64,000 bases of DNA from Drechmeria coniospora (GCF_001625195.1 NC_054389.1:8056520-8120519), one strand, 5' to 3'; counted from the stretch's first letter, positions 1 to 9,135 are shown. The notes: generated by a model from the sequence alone, not told the origin. Translations and numbers: made by a program.

Positions 1-100
1 TGGTTGACTGCTCCTCATGCCCCTGGCAAGCCTTTCGTCAAAGTTCGTATGTGCTCTGTCCTGGCGGGCAACAGAGCCGACGTGGATGTGGGTGTATCAC

Positions 101-1693
101 CTAGCCACGAGCCCTCTCGTCCCGGCCCCCTGCTTCAAGCTCGCCGTGGCCGTACAGGCCGCCATCCAGAATGACATCTTCGTTGTCGTCCCGATCATCC
201 TGCACCCGTCTCCAGCTCTTCTTGCCATTCGTCCGTCCCGCCAACCGGCCGTCGGCCTTTCCCTTGCTGTCCAGCACGGGCCGCAGCAAGGCGCCGAGCA
301 AGGGGTTGCCGCTAAACGCTCCTCCTCCTCCAACTCGCCTCGTCGCCGGTTGGGGACCAGGCTCGTCCTCGTCGTCCGACGCGGGCGTCACCGGCCGCTC
401 GATGGCGGCCATCTTCCGCACGACCTTGCCGCCGACGAGGTCGATGCTGATGACCTGTCGTCGCTTCTCGTAGTCGGGCTTTGCGTTCCACTCCATCTCC
501 CGCAGCATCGCTTGCTGCCGCTTGAGCTCCTTGGCTCGCTCCTCGGGGCTCGCCCACATGTTGCCGCGTCCCGTCATGGCTCCGCTGACGTCAAAGTCGG
601 CCGCCTCGTCACGGACCGTCGTTCGTTTGGCGTTTTGGGCCTGGAAGCTGAGGAGCTTGTCGCGATGCTCTCGAGCCTTGACGGCCGCCTCGGCCAAGGA
701 GCGGCCGTCGTCGGTGTCGGCTCCGCGCGGCTGGGTGAATGGTGCCGGCTTCCTGGACACTTCGGCTCTCCTGTTGGACGACGCGTTGGCCGCCATCTTC
801 TCCCGGCCGCGCTCGTCCTTGAGCTCCCGTATCATGGCCTGGACCTCGTCGGGGCTCAGGAGGGCGGATCCGCAGAAGCTGCAGGGGCCCAAACCCTCCT
901 TCATGCAGATGACCTTGCCGCAGGACAAGCAGTTGGGCGCGGCGCTCTGAAGTGCGTGTCTGGCGGCGACGCAGTGGCACTTTCGCCTCTTGCGGCCGTC
1001 CAAGGACGGGTTCGTCGTGATTTCGAGTGCCCGAATGGCGGCGTCGAGGTCGGCGAGCGCCGTCGACTGCCCTGCCATGGGCGTCCCGCCCGTGATGGAT
1101 ACCTTGCTCTTGCTGCCAGCCGGTGCCGGTTTCGGTGTCGAGCTGCGGGAGGAAGGGCTGGACTGGGCTTTGGGTTTGGCCTTGGACTTGGTCGTCGCCG
1201 GCAGCTCCGAGATGAGGAAGCCCGTGGCCGAGGCGTGCTGCTTGGCCGCACGCTGCACCGCCGTGGGCGTCGCCGGTCGGGAAGCATTGCGGCTGCCCGG
1301 TGCGCTCGCTCGCTGCGGGATGTACTCGACATCCGAAGACTTCTTGTAGTAGGCGGCACCGGGAGCACCGGCGTACTCGTGGCCGCTTCGAGCTTCCGGC
1401 GTGCCGATCGCCGCCTTGTCCTTTTTCGTCGCTCGCTTGGCCTTGGGCACCGGCTCCAAGGATGAGGCCGACTCAGAAGCCGAAGCGGAACCGTGGCCCG
1501 TAGTCCGTTGCGGCGCCTCCTTTCTACGGCCGTTGAAGGATGAGATGAACTCGAGGGCGAGGGGCGAATCGCCCAGCAGGTTGTCGAAATGCGTGGCAGC
1601 CTCGGCGCTGGAGAGCGTCGCCGCGTAGTCGAGGACTTGCTGGAGATTTTCTTCCGGCAGGGGCAGTAGTTGTGACAGCTGAGCGAGAGACAT
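101..1693 (-). CDS. RQT4: TRIP4/ASC-1-type zinc-finger protein (RQT4-like)
   Basis: Single-exon gene of 530 codons. The key block lies near residues 238-276: a CHC, then CLSCGKVIC, then CSFCG, which is the C2HC5 zinc finger of human TRIP4 and yeast Rqt4. In those systems the protein belongs to the ribosome quality-control trigger (ASC-1) complex, which dissociates collided ubiquitinated ribosomes in the cytosol. The N-terminal 50 residues (SLAQLSQLLPLPEENLQQVL onward) form a small helical domain comparable to the CUE-like ubiquitin-binding region of the family. A Ser/Pro/Lys-rich linker separates the two domains, and the C-terminal half is charged, with helical segments such as ERAKELKRQQAMLREMEW. 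The first ATG agrees with the conserved N-terminal domain. Zinc-finger assignment is firm; the RQT4 function is inferred from the family. Confidence 0.9.
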   Translation of the reverse strand: MSLAQLSQLLPLPEENLQQVLDYAATLSSAEAATHFDNLLGDSPLALEFISSFNGRRKEAPQRTTGHGSASASESASSLEPVPKAKRATKKDKAAIGTPEARSGHEYAGAPGAAYYKKSSDVEYIPQRASAPGSRNASRPATPTAVQRAAKQHASATGFLISELPATTKSKAKPKAQSSPSSRSSTPKPAPAGSKSKVSITGGTPMAGQSTALADLDAAIRALEITTNPSLDGRKRRKCHCVAARHALQSAAPNCLSCGKVICMKEGLGPCSFCGSALLSPDEVQAMIRELKDERGREKMAANASSNRRAEVSRKPAPFTQPRGADTDDGRSLAEAAVKAREHRDKLLSFQAQNAKRTTVRDEAADFDVSGAMTGRGNMWASPEERAKELKRQQAMLREMEWNAKPDYEKRRQVISIDLVGGKVVRKMAAIERPVTPASDDEDEPGPQPATRRVGGGGAFSGNPLLGALLRPVLDSKGKADGRLAGRTNGKKSWRRVQDDRDDNEDVILDGGLYGHGELEAGGRDERARG

Positions 1694-1907
1694 GATGCAC
1701 CGGCGTGTCGTCGTGGGGTTGTAATCTGCAATTATTCCATGTCATCCGCTATTATCCATCACAGGAGGTGAGGTCGAGGTTGGGGGAGCTGTAACCGTGC
1801 CACCACGCTCCACTTTTCTGGCCTCGGGGATCCTCGCACTACCGTAGCGCACATGACATCGTAACAAACACTGCCTTGACATCAACCGTCCATCCTTGGG
1901 AACACCT

Positions 1908-2090
1908 TTACAACCCCCCAAAAATAGCAAATCTACCGAGAGTCGTACCCAAGATGCTGTGGAGTATCTTGCCAAGTTTCCCAACAAAAAAGTGGCTCCA
2001 GTTGCTCGAAGATTCAACATATCTCGCACTCGCTAGGGATGACGGTTGTCCAGCATCGGTCCGGTTTCGAACGGAATCGAGCGCAATCCG
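1908..2090 (+). pseudogene. N-terminal remnant of a pogo/Fot1-like transposase
   Basis: Read forward, this stretch gives RTQDAVEYLAKFP, KKVAPVARRFNISRTR, then after stop codons LSSIGPVSNG. It lines up with the start of the transposase at 50.7 kb (RTQEAIDYLDEFP, EKIAKVTRLFKIPRRR, LSGIGPKTS). This is the helix-turn-helix DNA-binding part only. In-frame TAG and TGA codons break it near 2032-2040, and homology ends by about 2090. No terminal inverted repeats are visible. It is a dead fragment. Confidence 0.75.
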
Positions 2091-2181
2091 TCTCGGGCCC
2101 CTTTCCACCTCGACCCGGCGTTCGAGAAGCTCCAGCTGGGCAAGGCTGAGGGAGTTATAGGTCATGATGAAGACGTCCGGG

Positions 2182-2318
2182 ACAAAATCGCCGATGCAAA
2201 GGATGCGGCCGATACCAACGGTGCTCGGGAATGTCCATGCGCAAGGTTCCTGACTTGGGCACATGCACAGCATGACGATGCAAAATGAACTATACGAGAG
2301 GAATGAGTACAAGTATTA
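2182..2318 (+). repeat. Dispersed repeat R1, copy a
   Basis: This 137-bp segment is repeated with high identity at 5360-5498. Shared landmarks are ACAAAATCGCCGATGCAAAG at the left, GCGCAAGGTTCCTGACTTGG in the middle and ACAAGTATTA at the right. It follows directly on the transposase remnant. No gene is supported on either strand. Confidence 0.85.
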
Positions 2319-4160
2319 CGGAGTACTTGCAGTAAGTAAAAGATTCAAACGCCCCAGCCACTACTTATTAGTCAATTGCAGAGACAATTGAATCGACCTA
2401 TCTATCATGCTGTCAGTTAACTGCACCACCAATTGATTGCACAGAGCAACCAGCAGATCAATTGATTGCTCGGGATCGCCGACAAATCTCAACAGTCTCT
2501 ACCAATTTGAGGCACTGCCTCATGGAAGATAAATAGTTCTGCCCATTCGGCACTTCTCTTAGATAGGACAATCGCACAGCGTTGTTACAACTGTATCCCA
2601 TACTTATATTGTAATGGCTCATTATGTATTGCAACTGCATATATACCATACATTCATTGCATGCGCACGTGACATTTTGACTTCCTGCCAATTTGTACGG
2701 AGCACGGAGTAATACTCCGTACTTCTTGCCCAGTTCCTAAGTGGTGCCCCTTCTGCTGTTACTAGCAGCTTGATTGATTCCCTGGTCCGTGCGACACACT
2801 TCCAACTGCATTTCTTACAAATAGCAAGAATATTAGCTTGATTGGAATCTATAGCTATTCTAGTTGGAAAGATATGTACAGTCAAGAATACTGTAAAAGT
2901 GTGCGGAAATGTGGTAAGCACCACCAAAAGTATGTCGCGCCAACGGGCCTGTAATGGGGGTTAAAGTCTGGGTAGTTAAGTACAGTAGTTACGTAGCGGT
3001 GTCCACTTTCCGCCTATTTACTTAAGCAGGCACCACGGAGTAAGGGCACCTAGTGCACCTAGCAATAGTAGGCAACAACTGCATCAAGAAGAACACCAGT
3101 AGATTGATTCTGGCCCATCTCGCGATGCTTGATTCGTTGTAGCCCTAGCCAGGGAGGACCCCCTACTATCTGTTGCATCATAGGACAAGTACAGTAGGCG
3201 TATAAAACGACACGGCGAGGAGTCAATCTAGGTCCACCGTAATCCATCCCACCGTGTCTCGGTGATTATCCACGGCCTACTTGTCTCTGAATGAACGACA
3301 ACAACCATTACACTCTGTCTGTCCTAGTTTCCAGCCCGGTTGCAACACCGTTTCTTCCCATGGCGAGCGACAGCTACCAGCTTCCATCGGCCCACACTAT
3401 CAACGAAAGGGTTATTACCAAGGCAGACCCATCGCGGCGTACGTCGAGTGAAAGAATGGCCGATGATCATCTGGCCGTGGTGCGAGGGAAATAGATCTCC
3501 CCTCCCATACGCTCCACCGAGGTGCGATGCATTTGAGACAGGAGTCCGGATGGGACGTGGTGGTTGGAGCTTGCTTATTTTAGGCGCTGTCGGCTTGGAT
3601 GTTGACAACAGGGTCGTGGGCCTGGGCGTCTCGCCGTGGAAGCAATCCCTCCATATTTACATGCTTCCAGTCCGGAGCACAGAAAGATTGGTGTTCTCGA
3701 TCTCGAGCTTTCTCGACAGCCTAGCATGCTTGTGATGCTTGTCTTGCGGTTTCGTTGCAAGGAAAATGGCACAATCCTTGCGAAATATGTCATTGGGTCA
3801 GGGCAGGCGTTGGCGTCGATGGGTAGATGGATAGGACAATCACGAATTGCTCAGGGATGCCGCTTGGATGGTCTTTCGTGACTCATCCCAGCCCACATCC
3901 CTGAGCAATTCGTTGCCAAGACTGCCAGCCAGCTGAGCCCTTCGTGTCAGTGGCTCATCGCTAAAGAGACCGACGTGGAGTTTGCCCCTGTAGGAACTAC
4001 TCTGTGATGGCGGGTTTGCTGCGACGGCTGGTTGAGGCTTGATGTTGATCCCATGTAGACGTACTCGAGTAAAGGAATCGACGATAATTCGCTCCAGTCC
4101 ATCCCAAAAACCATTCAATCCTCATCCAACGCGATCGATTGCAGGGCATCGATTACTCGC
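2319..4160. other. Gene-free AT-richer stretch
   Basis: No reading frame here has family similarity, coding-like composition or splice support. The stretch holds many GTAC/TACGGAGTA words and a short inverted pair around 3838-3910 (CAATTCGTGATTGTCC-like and CTGAGCAATTCGTTGCC-like segments). I see no RNA gene. Confidence 0.6.
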
Positions 4161-4372
4161 TTTAGGTTCACCTCCAAAGAAGGTACTGGGCCAAGCAAAG
4201 CACGATAAGGTACGAGCGAGCAGGAAGGTTCGAATGCAAAAAGGTTGAAAGTAAAGCTATGGTCCAACGCAAAAATGTCCAATGCAAAAAGGATTCGAAT
4301 GCTCGTGTTGGCTTCACCTCCGAAGAAGCTACTGGACCCGGCAACCACGACGAGGTACGAGCGCTGCTGGGA
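4161..4372 (+). repeat. Duplicated 55-bp module (two copies), third copy at 7.9 kb
   Basis: A module reading TTCACCTCC(G/A)AAGAAG, a gap, then AGGTACGAGCG occurs at about 4168-4222 and again at 4312-4366. A third copy lies inverted at 7857-7918, inside the 5' part of the minus-strand gene there. The second and third copies stay similar further on: 4367-4430 gives PHPPTPSNFYALMDG and the minus-strand gene at 7.8 kb gives PRPPTPSNFHAFLEW. The left copies are probably fragments of a duplicated paralogue of that gene. Confidence 0.65.
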
Positions 4373-4486
4373 CCCTCATCCACCCACCCCCAGTAATTTT
4401 TATGCCTTAATGGATGGGACTACTTTAAGCCCATGTCAGCAAACACGGCGGTTCAAGGAAACGTCCATGTACTTACACCAAGGCGG

Positions 4487-5053
4487 CTAAGCACGCCTCC
4501 GCCGGAGTCGATGACGCGTGGCGCCGCTGTAAATCGTGACAGTTGATGGCCGATCCGGGGCGTTCAAGATCATCTCGAGTTTAGTTTCGACCCTCGCGAG
4601 TCGGTCCCGATATCCTGAAGCAGTAGCTACCAGCTCTGCTTTCTCACATTCCAATCGCCTCAGCTCCTCCGCCAACTCCTTCCGAAGCGCTGTGCATTCG
4701 GTGCAGGTGTGGGGAGGTGTGACGGTGATGATTGGGATATCGGGCGCCGGCTGTCGAATGTCGACAGCAGGCTCGCGGGTTTGCAATTCGATATCTGGAG
4801 CCGGTGCGACTTGGCGGAGCACAATAAATCTCCAGATGATCATACATCGATACCGGAGAACTGGAAGGTTGGTCGAGCCTAAAAATATCAAAAGACCAAC
4901 TACCGATTGGGCGAGCTATGACCAATCGGTAATGGCCATTGTACTGTATAGTGGTGGTGGTGGTGTCGCGGTCTTGGTCGTTTCTTCGCAGCAATCGTCC
5001 TCGTCCTCGTCGTGGTGTTCCATGGTCAAACTTGCAATCATCGTTTTCATCAT
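4487..5053 (-). CDS. Small duplicated-family gene A, coiled-coil protein of unknown function
   Basis: Proposed two-exon model: exon 1 is 4945-5053 and exon 2 is 4487-4794, joined in phase over a 150-nt intron (donor GTACAA, acceptor CTCCAG), giving about 138 residues. A TATATAAAG box lies about 46 bp before the first ATG, within the duplicated promoter cassette. Exon 2 encodes a CxxC-containing segment (HTCTECTALR), a charged helix likely to be coiled coil (KELAEELRRLECEKAEL), and an Arg-rich end, TVTIYSGATRHRLRRRRA. That end matches the C-terminus of the gene at 6132-6533 on the other strand. Exon 2 is well supported by this match; exon 1 is a model only, since no clear branch site is seen. 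Product unknown. Confidence 0.45.
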
Positions 5054-5091
5054 GTAGAAGGAAAAAGAGAAAGAGAAAAAAGATGGGTGAA

Positions 5092-5193
5092 GGGGATGCT
5101 TTATATAGCTGGGTCGTCAAGATGGGTAGGAAAGTCCGCTACAACTTTGGAAAGAATCATGGCAAGCACAAGCTACCGATTCGATAGGTCGAC
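5092..5193 (+). repeat. Promoter cassette copy 1 (drives gene A on the minus strand)
   Basis: A segment of about 100 bp that recurs at 5235-5331 in the same orientation and at 5618-5665 and 5988-6071 in inverted orientation. Shared marks are the TATA box, GTCAAGATG, and CTACAACTTTGGAAAGAATC followed by ATGGCAAGCACAA. In this copy the TATA box points leftwards into gene A. Confidence 0.85.
5099..5107 (-). promoter_or_regulatory. TATA box of gene A
   Basis: TATATAAAG on the minus strand, followed by a pyrimidine-rich leader and then the first ATG at 5053. The arrangement is the same as at 6056-6064. Confidence 0.55.
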
Positions 5194-5234
5194 TTATGCT
5201 TTGCTTGAAAAGGACACGGAGGAAAGAGAAGGGG

Positions 5235-5331
5235 CATGGGGATAGCCAGGTTGTCAAGATGGGCAGGAAAGGCCGCTACAACTTTGGAAAGAATCATGGC
5301 AAGCACAATCTACCAATTCGATAGGGTCGAC
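5235..5331 (+). repeat. Promoter cassette copy 2, TATA lost
   Basis: Same orientation as copy 1 and separated from it by about 40 bp. The part corresponding to the TATA box is deleted or changed (GGGGATAGCCAGG), so this copy is probably inactive as a promoter. Confidence 0.8.
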
Positions 5332-5359
5332 ATATCGATCAAGGGCTGCTTCGCCCAAA

Positions 5360-5498
5360 ACAAAATCGCCGATGCAAAGGATGCGGCCGATACCGAGGGC
5401 GCTCGAGAATATATCCATGCGCAAGGTTCCTGACTTGGGCGCTTGCCCAACATGACGATGCAAAATGGACCACACGAGACGAACACGTACAAGTATTA
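5360..5498 (+). repeat. Dispersed repeat R1, copy b
   Basis: Second copy of the 137-bp repeat at 2182-2318, starting ACAAAATCGCCGATGCAAAG and ending ACAAGTATTA. It follows promoter cassette copy 2. Confidence 0.85.
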
Positions 5499-5617
5499 TT
5501 ACTCGGTATTCGGCACTTTTGTAGGGAACAAAGGAGCCCGTCCATCATGGGCGTGTCTACCTACCGCAAGGGGTAGTTTGTACTTGCCTTAATCCTTTCC
5601 CCCTCGTTATCGGAGTC

Positions 5618-5665
5618 GCGCTTTCCTACCCAGTCTTGACAACCCACCTATATAAAGTACAGCCG
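5618..5665 (-). repeat. Promoter cassette copy 3 (inverted, partial)
   Basis: Inverted relative to copies 1 and 2. It keeps the TATA box (TATATAAAG at 5649-5657 on the plus strand) and the GTCAAGACTGGGTAGG part, then runs into a poly-C/CT-rich leader. Downstream there is only a 29-codon frame (ATG at 5769), which I do not call as a gene. Confidence 0.7.
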
Positions 5666-5987
5666 CCCCCCCCCCCTCTCCCCCAACTTCTTCTCCTTCA
5701 TTTCACAATTCTTGCTCACGGCTACTTTCTCGAGTACAATTCTCCAACTTTGTGGCCTTTGGCCATCCATGCCTTACAGCACCTGCAATAAGATGCTGCG
5801 GCAGAGTGGTATGAACATGGTTGCAGTTCGAGAAGTCCTGCCCGCTAATGCCTAGTCCAGCAAACTTGGTTTCAGGGTTCCAATGAGTTGGATCCTTCCA
5901 GCCTCGCCATCAGGCCAACCGCGTCGGTTATCGTTTTGACAACTGGGGAGGGCCACCAAAGCTATTCGCATGGATTGTCCCATCCAT

Positions 5988-6071
5988 CTGCTTGTGCTTG
6001 CCATGGTTGTTTCCAAGTTTGTAGCGGACTATCCCACGCATCTTGACAGTCCAGCTATATAAAGCATCCCC
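5988..6071 (-). repeat. Promoter cassette copy 4 (inverted)
   Basis: The inverted counterpart of copy 1, matching nearly throughout from the GCAAGCACAAGC end to the TATA box. Here the box faces right, towards the Thr-rich gene. Confidence 0.85.
6056..6064 (+). promoter_or_regulatory. TATA box of the Thr-rich gene
   Basis: TATATAAAG followed by a CT-rich leader, 68 bp before the ATG at 6132. It is carried by promoter cassette copy 4. Confidence 0.55.
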
Positions 6072-6131
6072 GCCCTCTATCTCTTTTTCTATTCCTTTCC
6101 CCTCAAGACCACAACCACTACAACCTCCACT

Positions 6132-6533
6132 ATGACGACCACGACCACGACTACTACGACGACCACGACCACGACCACTACGACGACCACGACCACGACC
6201 ACTACGACGACCACTACTACAACCACTACCTCTACCGCTACGACCACGACAACCACCGATACTTTGACGACGGCGACCACTACGACCACCACTACTAAAA
6301 CCACTACCTCTACCGCTACGACGACCACCACAACCGATACTTTGACGACGACGACCAATACAACAACCATCACAACAAGCACTACCACCACGACGGCGCA
6401 ACATGAATCACACAAGACGAATATATCGGGAACCAAGCTCAACTCCAGATGCATTGAACCTCCCAGACCGACCCTAAACATCACCCTCTACAATGGTGTT
6501 TCGCGTCGTGGAATTCTGCGGAGGCGCTGCTAG
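6132..6533 (+). CDS. Thr-rich low-complexity protein sharing promoter and C-terminus with gene A
   Basis: An open frame of 133 codons. About the first 95 residues are almost entirely Thr, encoded by an ACC/ACG/ACT array with internal repeats (TSTATTTTTTDTLTT occurs twice). The last 40 residues are normal sequence and end NITLYNGVSRRGILRRRC, which aligns with gene A (TVTIYSGATRHRLRRRRA) directly before the stop in both. That shared end, plus the TATA cassette in front of both, supports this strand and frame over the Val-rich antisense frame. There is no signal peptide, so a secreted mucin-like role is not supported. The Thr tract may be an expanded microsatellite inside a small gene. Function unknown. 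Confidence 0.5.
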   Translation: MTTTTTTTTTTTTTTTTTTTTTTTTTTTTTTTTSTATTTTTTDTLTTATTTTTTTKTTTSTATTTTTTDTLTTTTNTTTITTSTTTTTAQHESHKTNISGTKLNSRCIEPPRPTLNITLYNGVSRRGILRRRC

Positions 6534-6586
6534 CCGCGTCCGTGTGCATCTTCCTTAACCCTCGTGGTTGCAAACATGTGGCATAG

Positions 6587-6979
6587 ATGTTATCTGCGTC
6601 TATGCATGGTATCCAGCTTTCTGACACGCCGAGGACGACTGCAACAGTCTCCAGTGGGTTTGCAGATGACGATGATAACGAAGACGGTCCAATGACTCCG
6701 CCTACATCGACCATCGACCCATCTATCTACGCGTACATGCGTCTAGCGTCAGCGTTTATGCACGAGCTTAATACCCCGGACTCAGCTCGCTGCGCGGTAG
6801 AGCTCGCGAACGCGGCTGCCGGTAAGCCGGTCGGTGCTAGTGTCATGGCTGTGGGCGCTGTAGTCAAGGAAATGGTGGTTAATGACCCAGAATGCGTAGC
6901 CTATGCTCTAGGAATGGCGGACGTTGACGTGGACACAGATTCGGAACTTGTCAAAGTTTTAAATGCCATGCTAGTCTAA
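6587..6979 (+). CDS. Hypothetical protein, 130 residues
   Basis: An uninterrupted frame with protein-like composition. It has an acidic, Pro/Thr-containing N-terminus (FADDDDNEDGPMTPP) followed by helical segments (YAYMRLASAFMHEL, SARCAVELANAAAGKPVG). I do not recognise a family. It converges on the minus-strand gene next to it, and the two stop codons overlap (TAA at 6977-6979 against TAG at 6976-6978). The start could lie further upstream if an intron joins it to other exons. A TATA box is not obvious directly before it. Confidence 0.45.
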   Translation: MLSASMHGIQLSDTPRTTATVSSGFADDDDNEDGPMTPPTSTIDPSIYAYMRLASAFMHELNTPDSARCAVELANAAAGKPVGASVMAVGAVVKEMVVNDPECVAYALGMADVDVDTDSELVKVLNAMLV

Positions 6980-7959
6980 TCAGACGTGGCCTTGAGTAGA
7001 GCATACGCTGGCTTGTAGTTGTTTCTTAAAACTCCATCCACGTATAGCTTGCGCACGTCATGCTTTAGTTTATGGACTCCTTGTACCACGGCGTATGATG
7101 GTTTATGACAAGGCTCACGAGTATGGAGTGTAGTTTCATCTACTGCGTATGGGAATTTAAGTCGGGACAGCTTCAGCTGTCGTTCGATTGACACCAAACC
7201 AGGGCAAAGAATTAGTCTGTCCAAGAACGCCTTTACGCAACCGGCCATTGATGGACTGCTTCTACAGAGCTCATAGATGTGGCTAACGTCACACGTGATC
7301 ACTCGTCCAGGCACTGTGCTTGATACATAGCATGCTGCCGTAGAGAAGTCTGGAGACGAGGGCTTGGGTGGCTGTACAATGCCTCGTGTATCTGTGACCT
7401 TAGCATCACAATTCAATAGCGTTCTGGCTAATGATGCCCACTTCTTCACATCCATTGAGACGGCGTCGACGTCTTGGCTGCCTGTTACTTGATCATATCT
7501 GTCTATGACACTGCTCAGTTTCATGATACATGCTCCTATCAAGTGATGAGCCGTCGAAAGCTTCATTGTGCCACAGTAGTAGGTACATTTGTCGCCTACA
7601 GTGTCATGTCCGCCAAGATAGCTACTCTCTCTACTTATCCCGCCTCCAGACCCATTTCGCGCTATGGACAGCAGAACCTTGCATATCTGGTCATGGCGCT
7701 GTTCATCTAAATTCATCTTTTCCCGAGTAAGCGCCGTGAGTTCGTCGACGGCCGACCTCAGGTCTGAAAGGATTGTTACAGGTGTCTCTATTCCTAGATG
7801 CCACTCCAGAAAGGCATGAAAATTACTGGGCGTCGGTGGACGTGGCCCCAGTAGCAGCGTTCGCACCTTGCAATGGTTGCTGGGTTTGGTGGCTTCTTCG
7901 GAGGCGTTGGCAGCAGGCGCCGTCGACGGATGCCCTGGGGAACGCTCGCCGAGACGCTG
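6976..7959 (-). CDS. Hypothetical protein, 5' end unresolved
   Basis: An open frame of about 327 codons from a TGA at 7960-7962 to TAG at 6976-6978. The first in-frame ATG is at 7716, but similarity to the duplicated module at 4.3 kb begins earlier, at 7.92 kb, so the true start is probably in an upstream exon around 8.0-8.2 kb. That exon may contain PDAPAPDFKLHLQ (minus strand, about 8.1 kb), which recalls VAPAPDIELQ in the frame just before gene A exon 2. Visible parts are a charged helix (VDELTALTREKMNLDEQRHD), several Cys residues and a basic C-terminal half. No known domain is recognised. Frame length in otherwise stop-rich DNA supports coding. Confidence 0.5.
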   Translation of the reverse strand, partial: QRLGERSPGHPSTAPAANASEEATKPSNHCKVRTLLLGPRPPTPSNFHAFLEWHLGIETPVTILSDLRSAVDELTALTREKMNLDEQRHDQICKVLLSIARNGSGGGISRESSYLGGHDTVGDKCTYYCGTMKLSTAHHLIGACIMKLSSVIDRYDQVTGSQDVDAVSMDVKKWASLARTLLNCDAKVTDTRGIVQPPKPSSPDFSTAACYVSSTVPGRVITCDVSHIYELCRSSPSMAGCVKAFLDRLILCPGLVSIERQLKLSRLKFPYAVDETTLHTREPCHKPSYAVVQGVHKLKHDVRKLYVDGVLRNNYKPAYALLKATSD

Positions 7960-8206
7960 TCAGGACGGACTGCGGCATTCCTGCTCGAAAAAAACTCCGT
8001 ACATAGTGTACTTGTATCTGATTACATGCTTGCCCACAATTGCCTTCACTGGCAGATTCGTGAACCTGCAGATGCAGTTTGAAATCGGGGGCTGGGGCGT
8101 CTGGACGGCAGCAAAAAAACATTAGCATCTTCTTAATGTGCTTCCAGAGAACGACGACATTGGAGGATCCCGAGAATGCCAACAGGGCAATAATGGCCTG
8201 GGCCAT

Positions 8207-9135
8207 CTAGGACCAGTCTGTTATTGTGTTGCATCGTGACGTTGGCGTACAACGCACATGTGTACTGGTAAGATATTCAGGAACCTGGCTACCCTATAGA
8301 GGGATACTTGACTGTATGATGGACCAATTTTCCCGTTGACAATAATCCTTACTCCGTACGCCGTCTTTACATCATTGATCTTACCCACTTCTGCAGGAGG
8401 ATTGATGCCCAATCTCATCATCATCGGTTGACAGCGGCACGACACGGCACGCTCAACAGTCGTCCAAGGCCTCCTACGCACCTCGTTATTTATCGTTTCT
8501 TGAAGTGCCATCGGATTTGTTGCGACTTGTCCTTGCTATCCGTACTTGTAGTATTCGTGAGCATGTTTGTCCCTGTGACTGGAGAGGACGCAAGGTTGAT
8601 TGCCAGTGTGGTAATACTGTACTGTAGTCACAAGTACTACTGTACATACAGTATTAAAGTACACAATAAGTATATTGTACAGTACGGTGAGTAATTGTAC
8701 AGTACAGTGAGCATACTGTACAGCAAGTACAAGTACAAGTACAAGTACCATCCTTGTGGTCAAAGTACCTGCAAGTACATGCTTGTACAGTAATACTTGC
8801 TTGCCATGTGCATCCTAGCCTCTACAGTAGGCCCCAACACCTGCTAGGGGGGCGGGAGACCCAGTTCGTCGAGGGGAAAAATGCTGCCTCGAATGGCGGT
8901 CTGCGGAAAACTTGATTCCAACAAAGTCAAACGGCACGTCGCTCCACCAAACTGCGAGCTTGAGACGTCCATCCAACGGCAAGAGTGCAACAGGCTTGGA
9001 CAAACACCGGATCCTGGCTCGCTCGAGGTGTCCCTGCTCCATCCTGCACGCACGACCCCAGGCAAACGGCGCAGCCAACGTGCCCTACAGCACAGCTCGT
9101 CGGATTCGCGAGCGAGCCGGTCGAGCGAGCCCAAC
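8207..9135. other. Intergenic, palindromic GTAC-rich DNA
   Basis: Between about 8600 and 8800 the sequence is dense in TGTACA, GTACAGTAC and AAGTAC units and could fold into hairpins. No gene is seen. The end of this stretch is in frame with the next gene, but its conserved N-terminus begins at 9136. Confidence 0.6.

Noticed and set aside
17..1465. 482-codon plus-strand frame
   Set aside because: Antisense of the zinc-finger gene; its Arg/Leu-rich composition is a shadow.
5769..5858. 29-codon frame behind the third promoter cassette
   Set aside because: Too short, with no similarity to the shared C-terminal segment; kept only as a note.
6089..6484. Val-rich minus-strand frame over the ACC/ACG array
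   Set aside because: The C-terminal match to gene A supports the plus-strand Thr-rich frame; the Val frame is a simple complement of the repeat.
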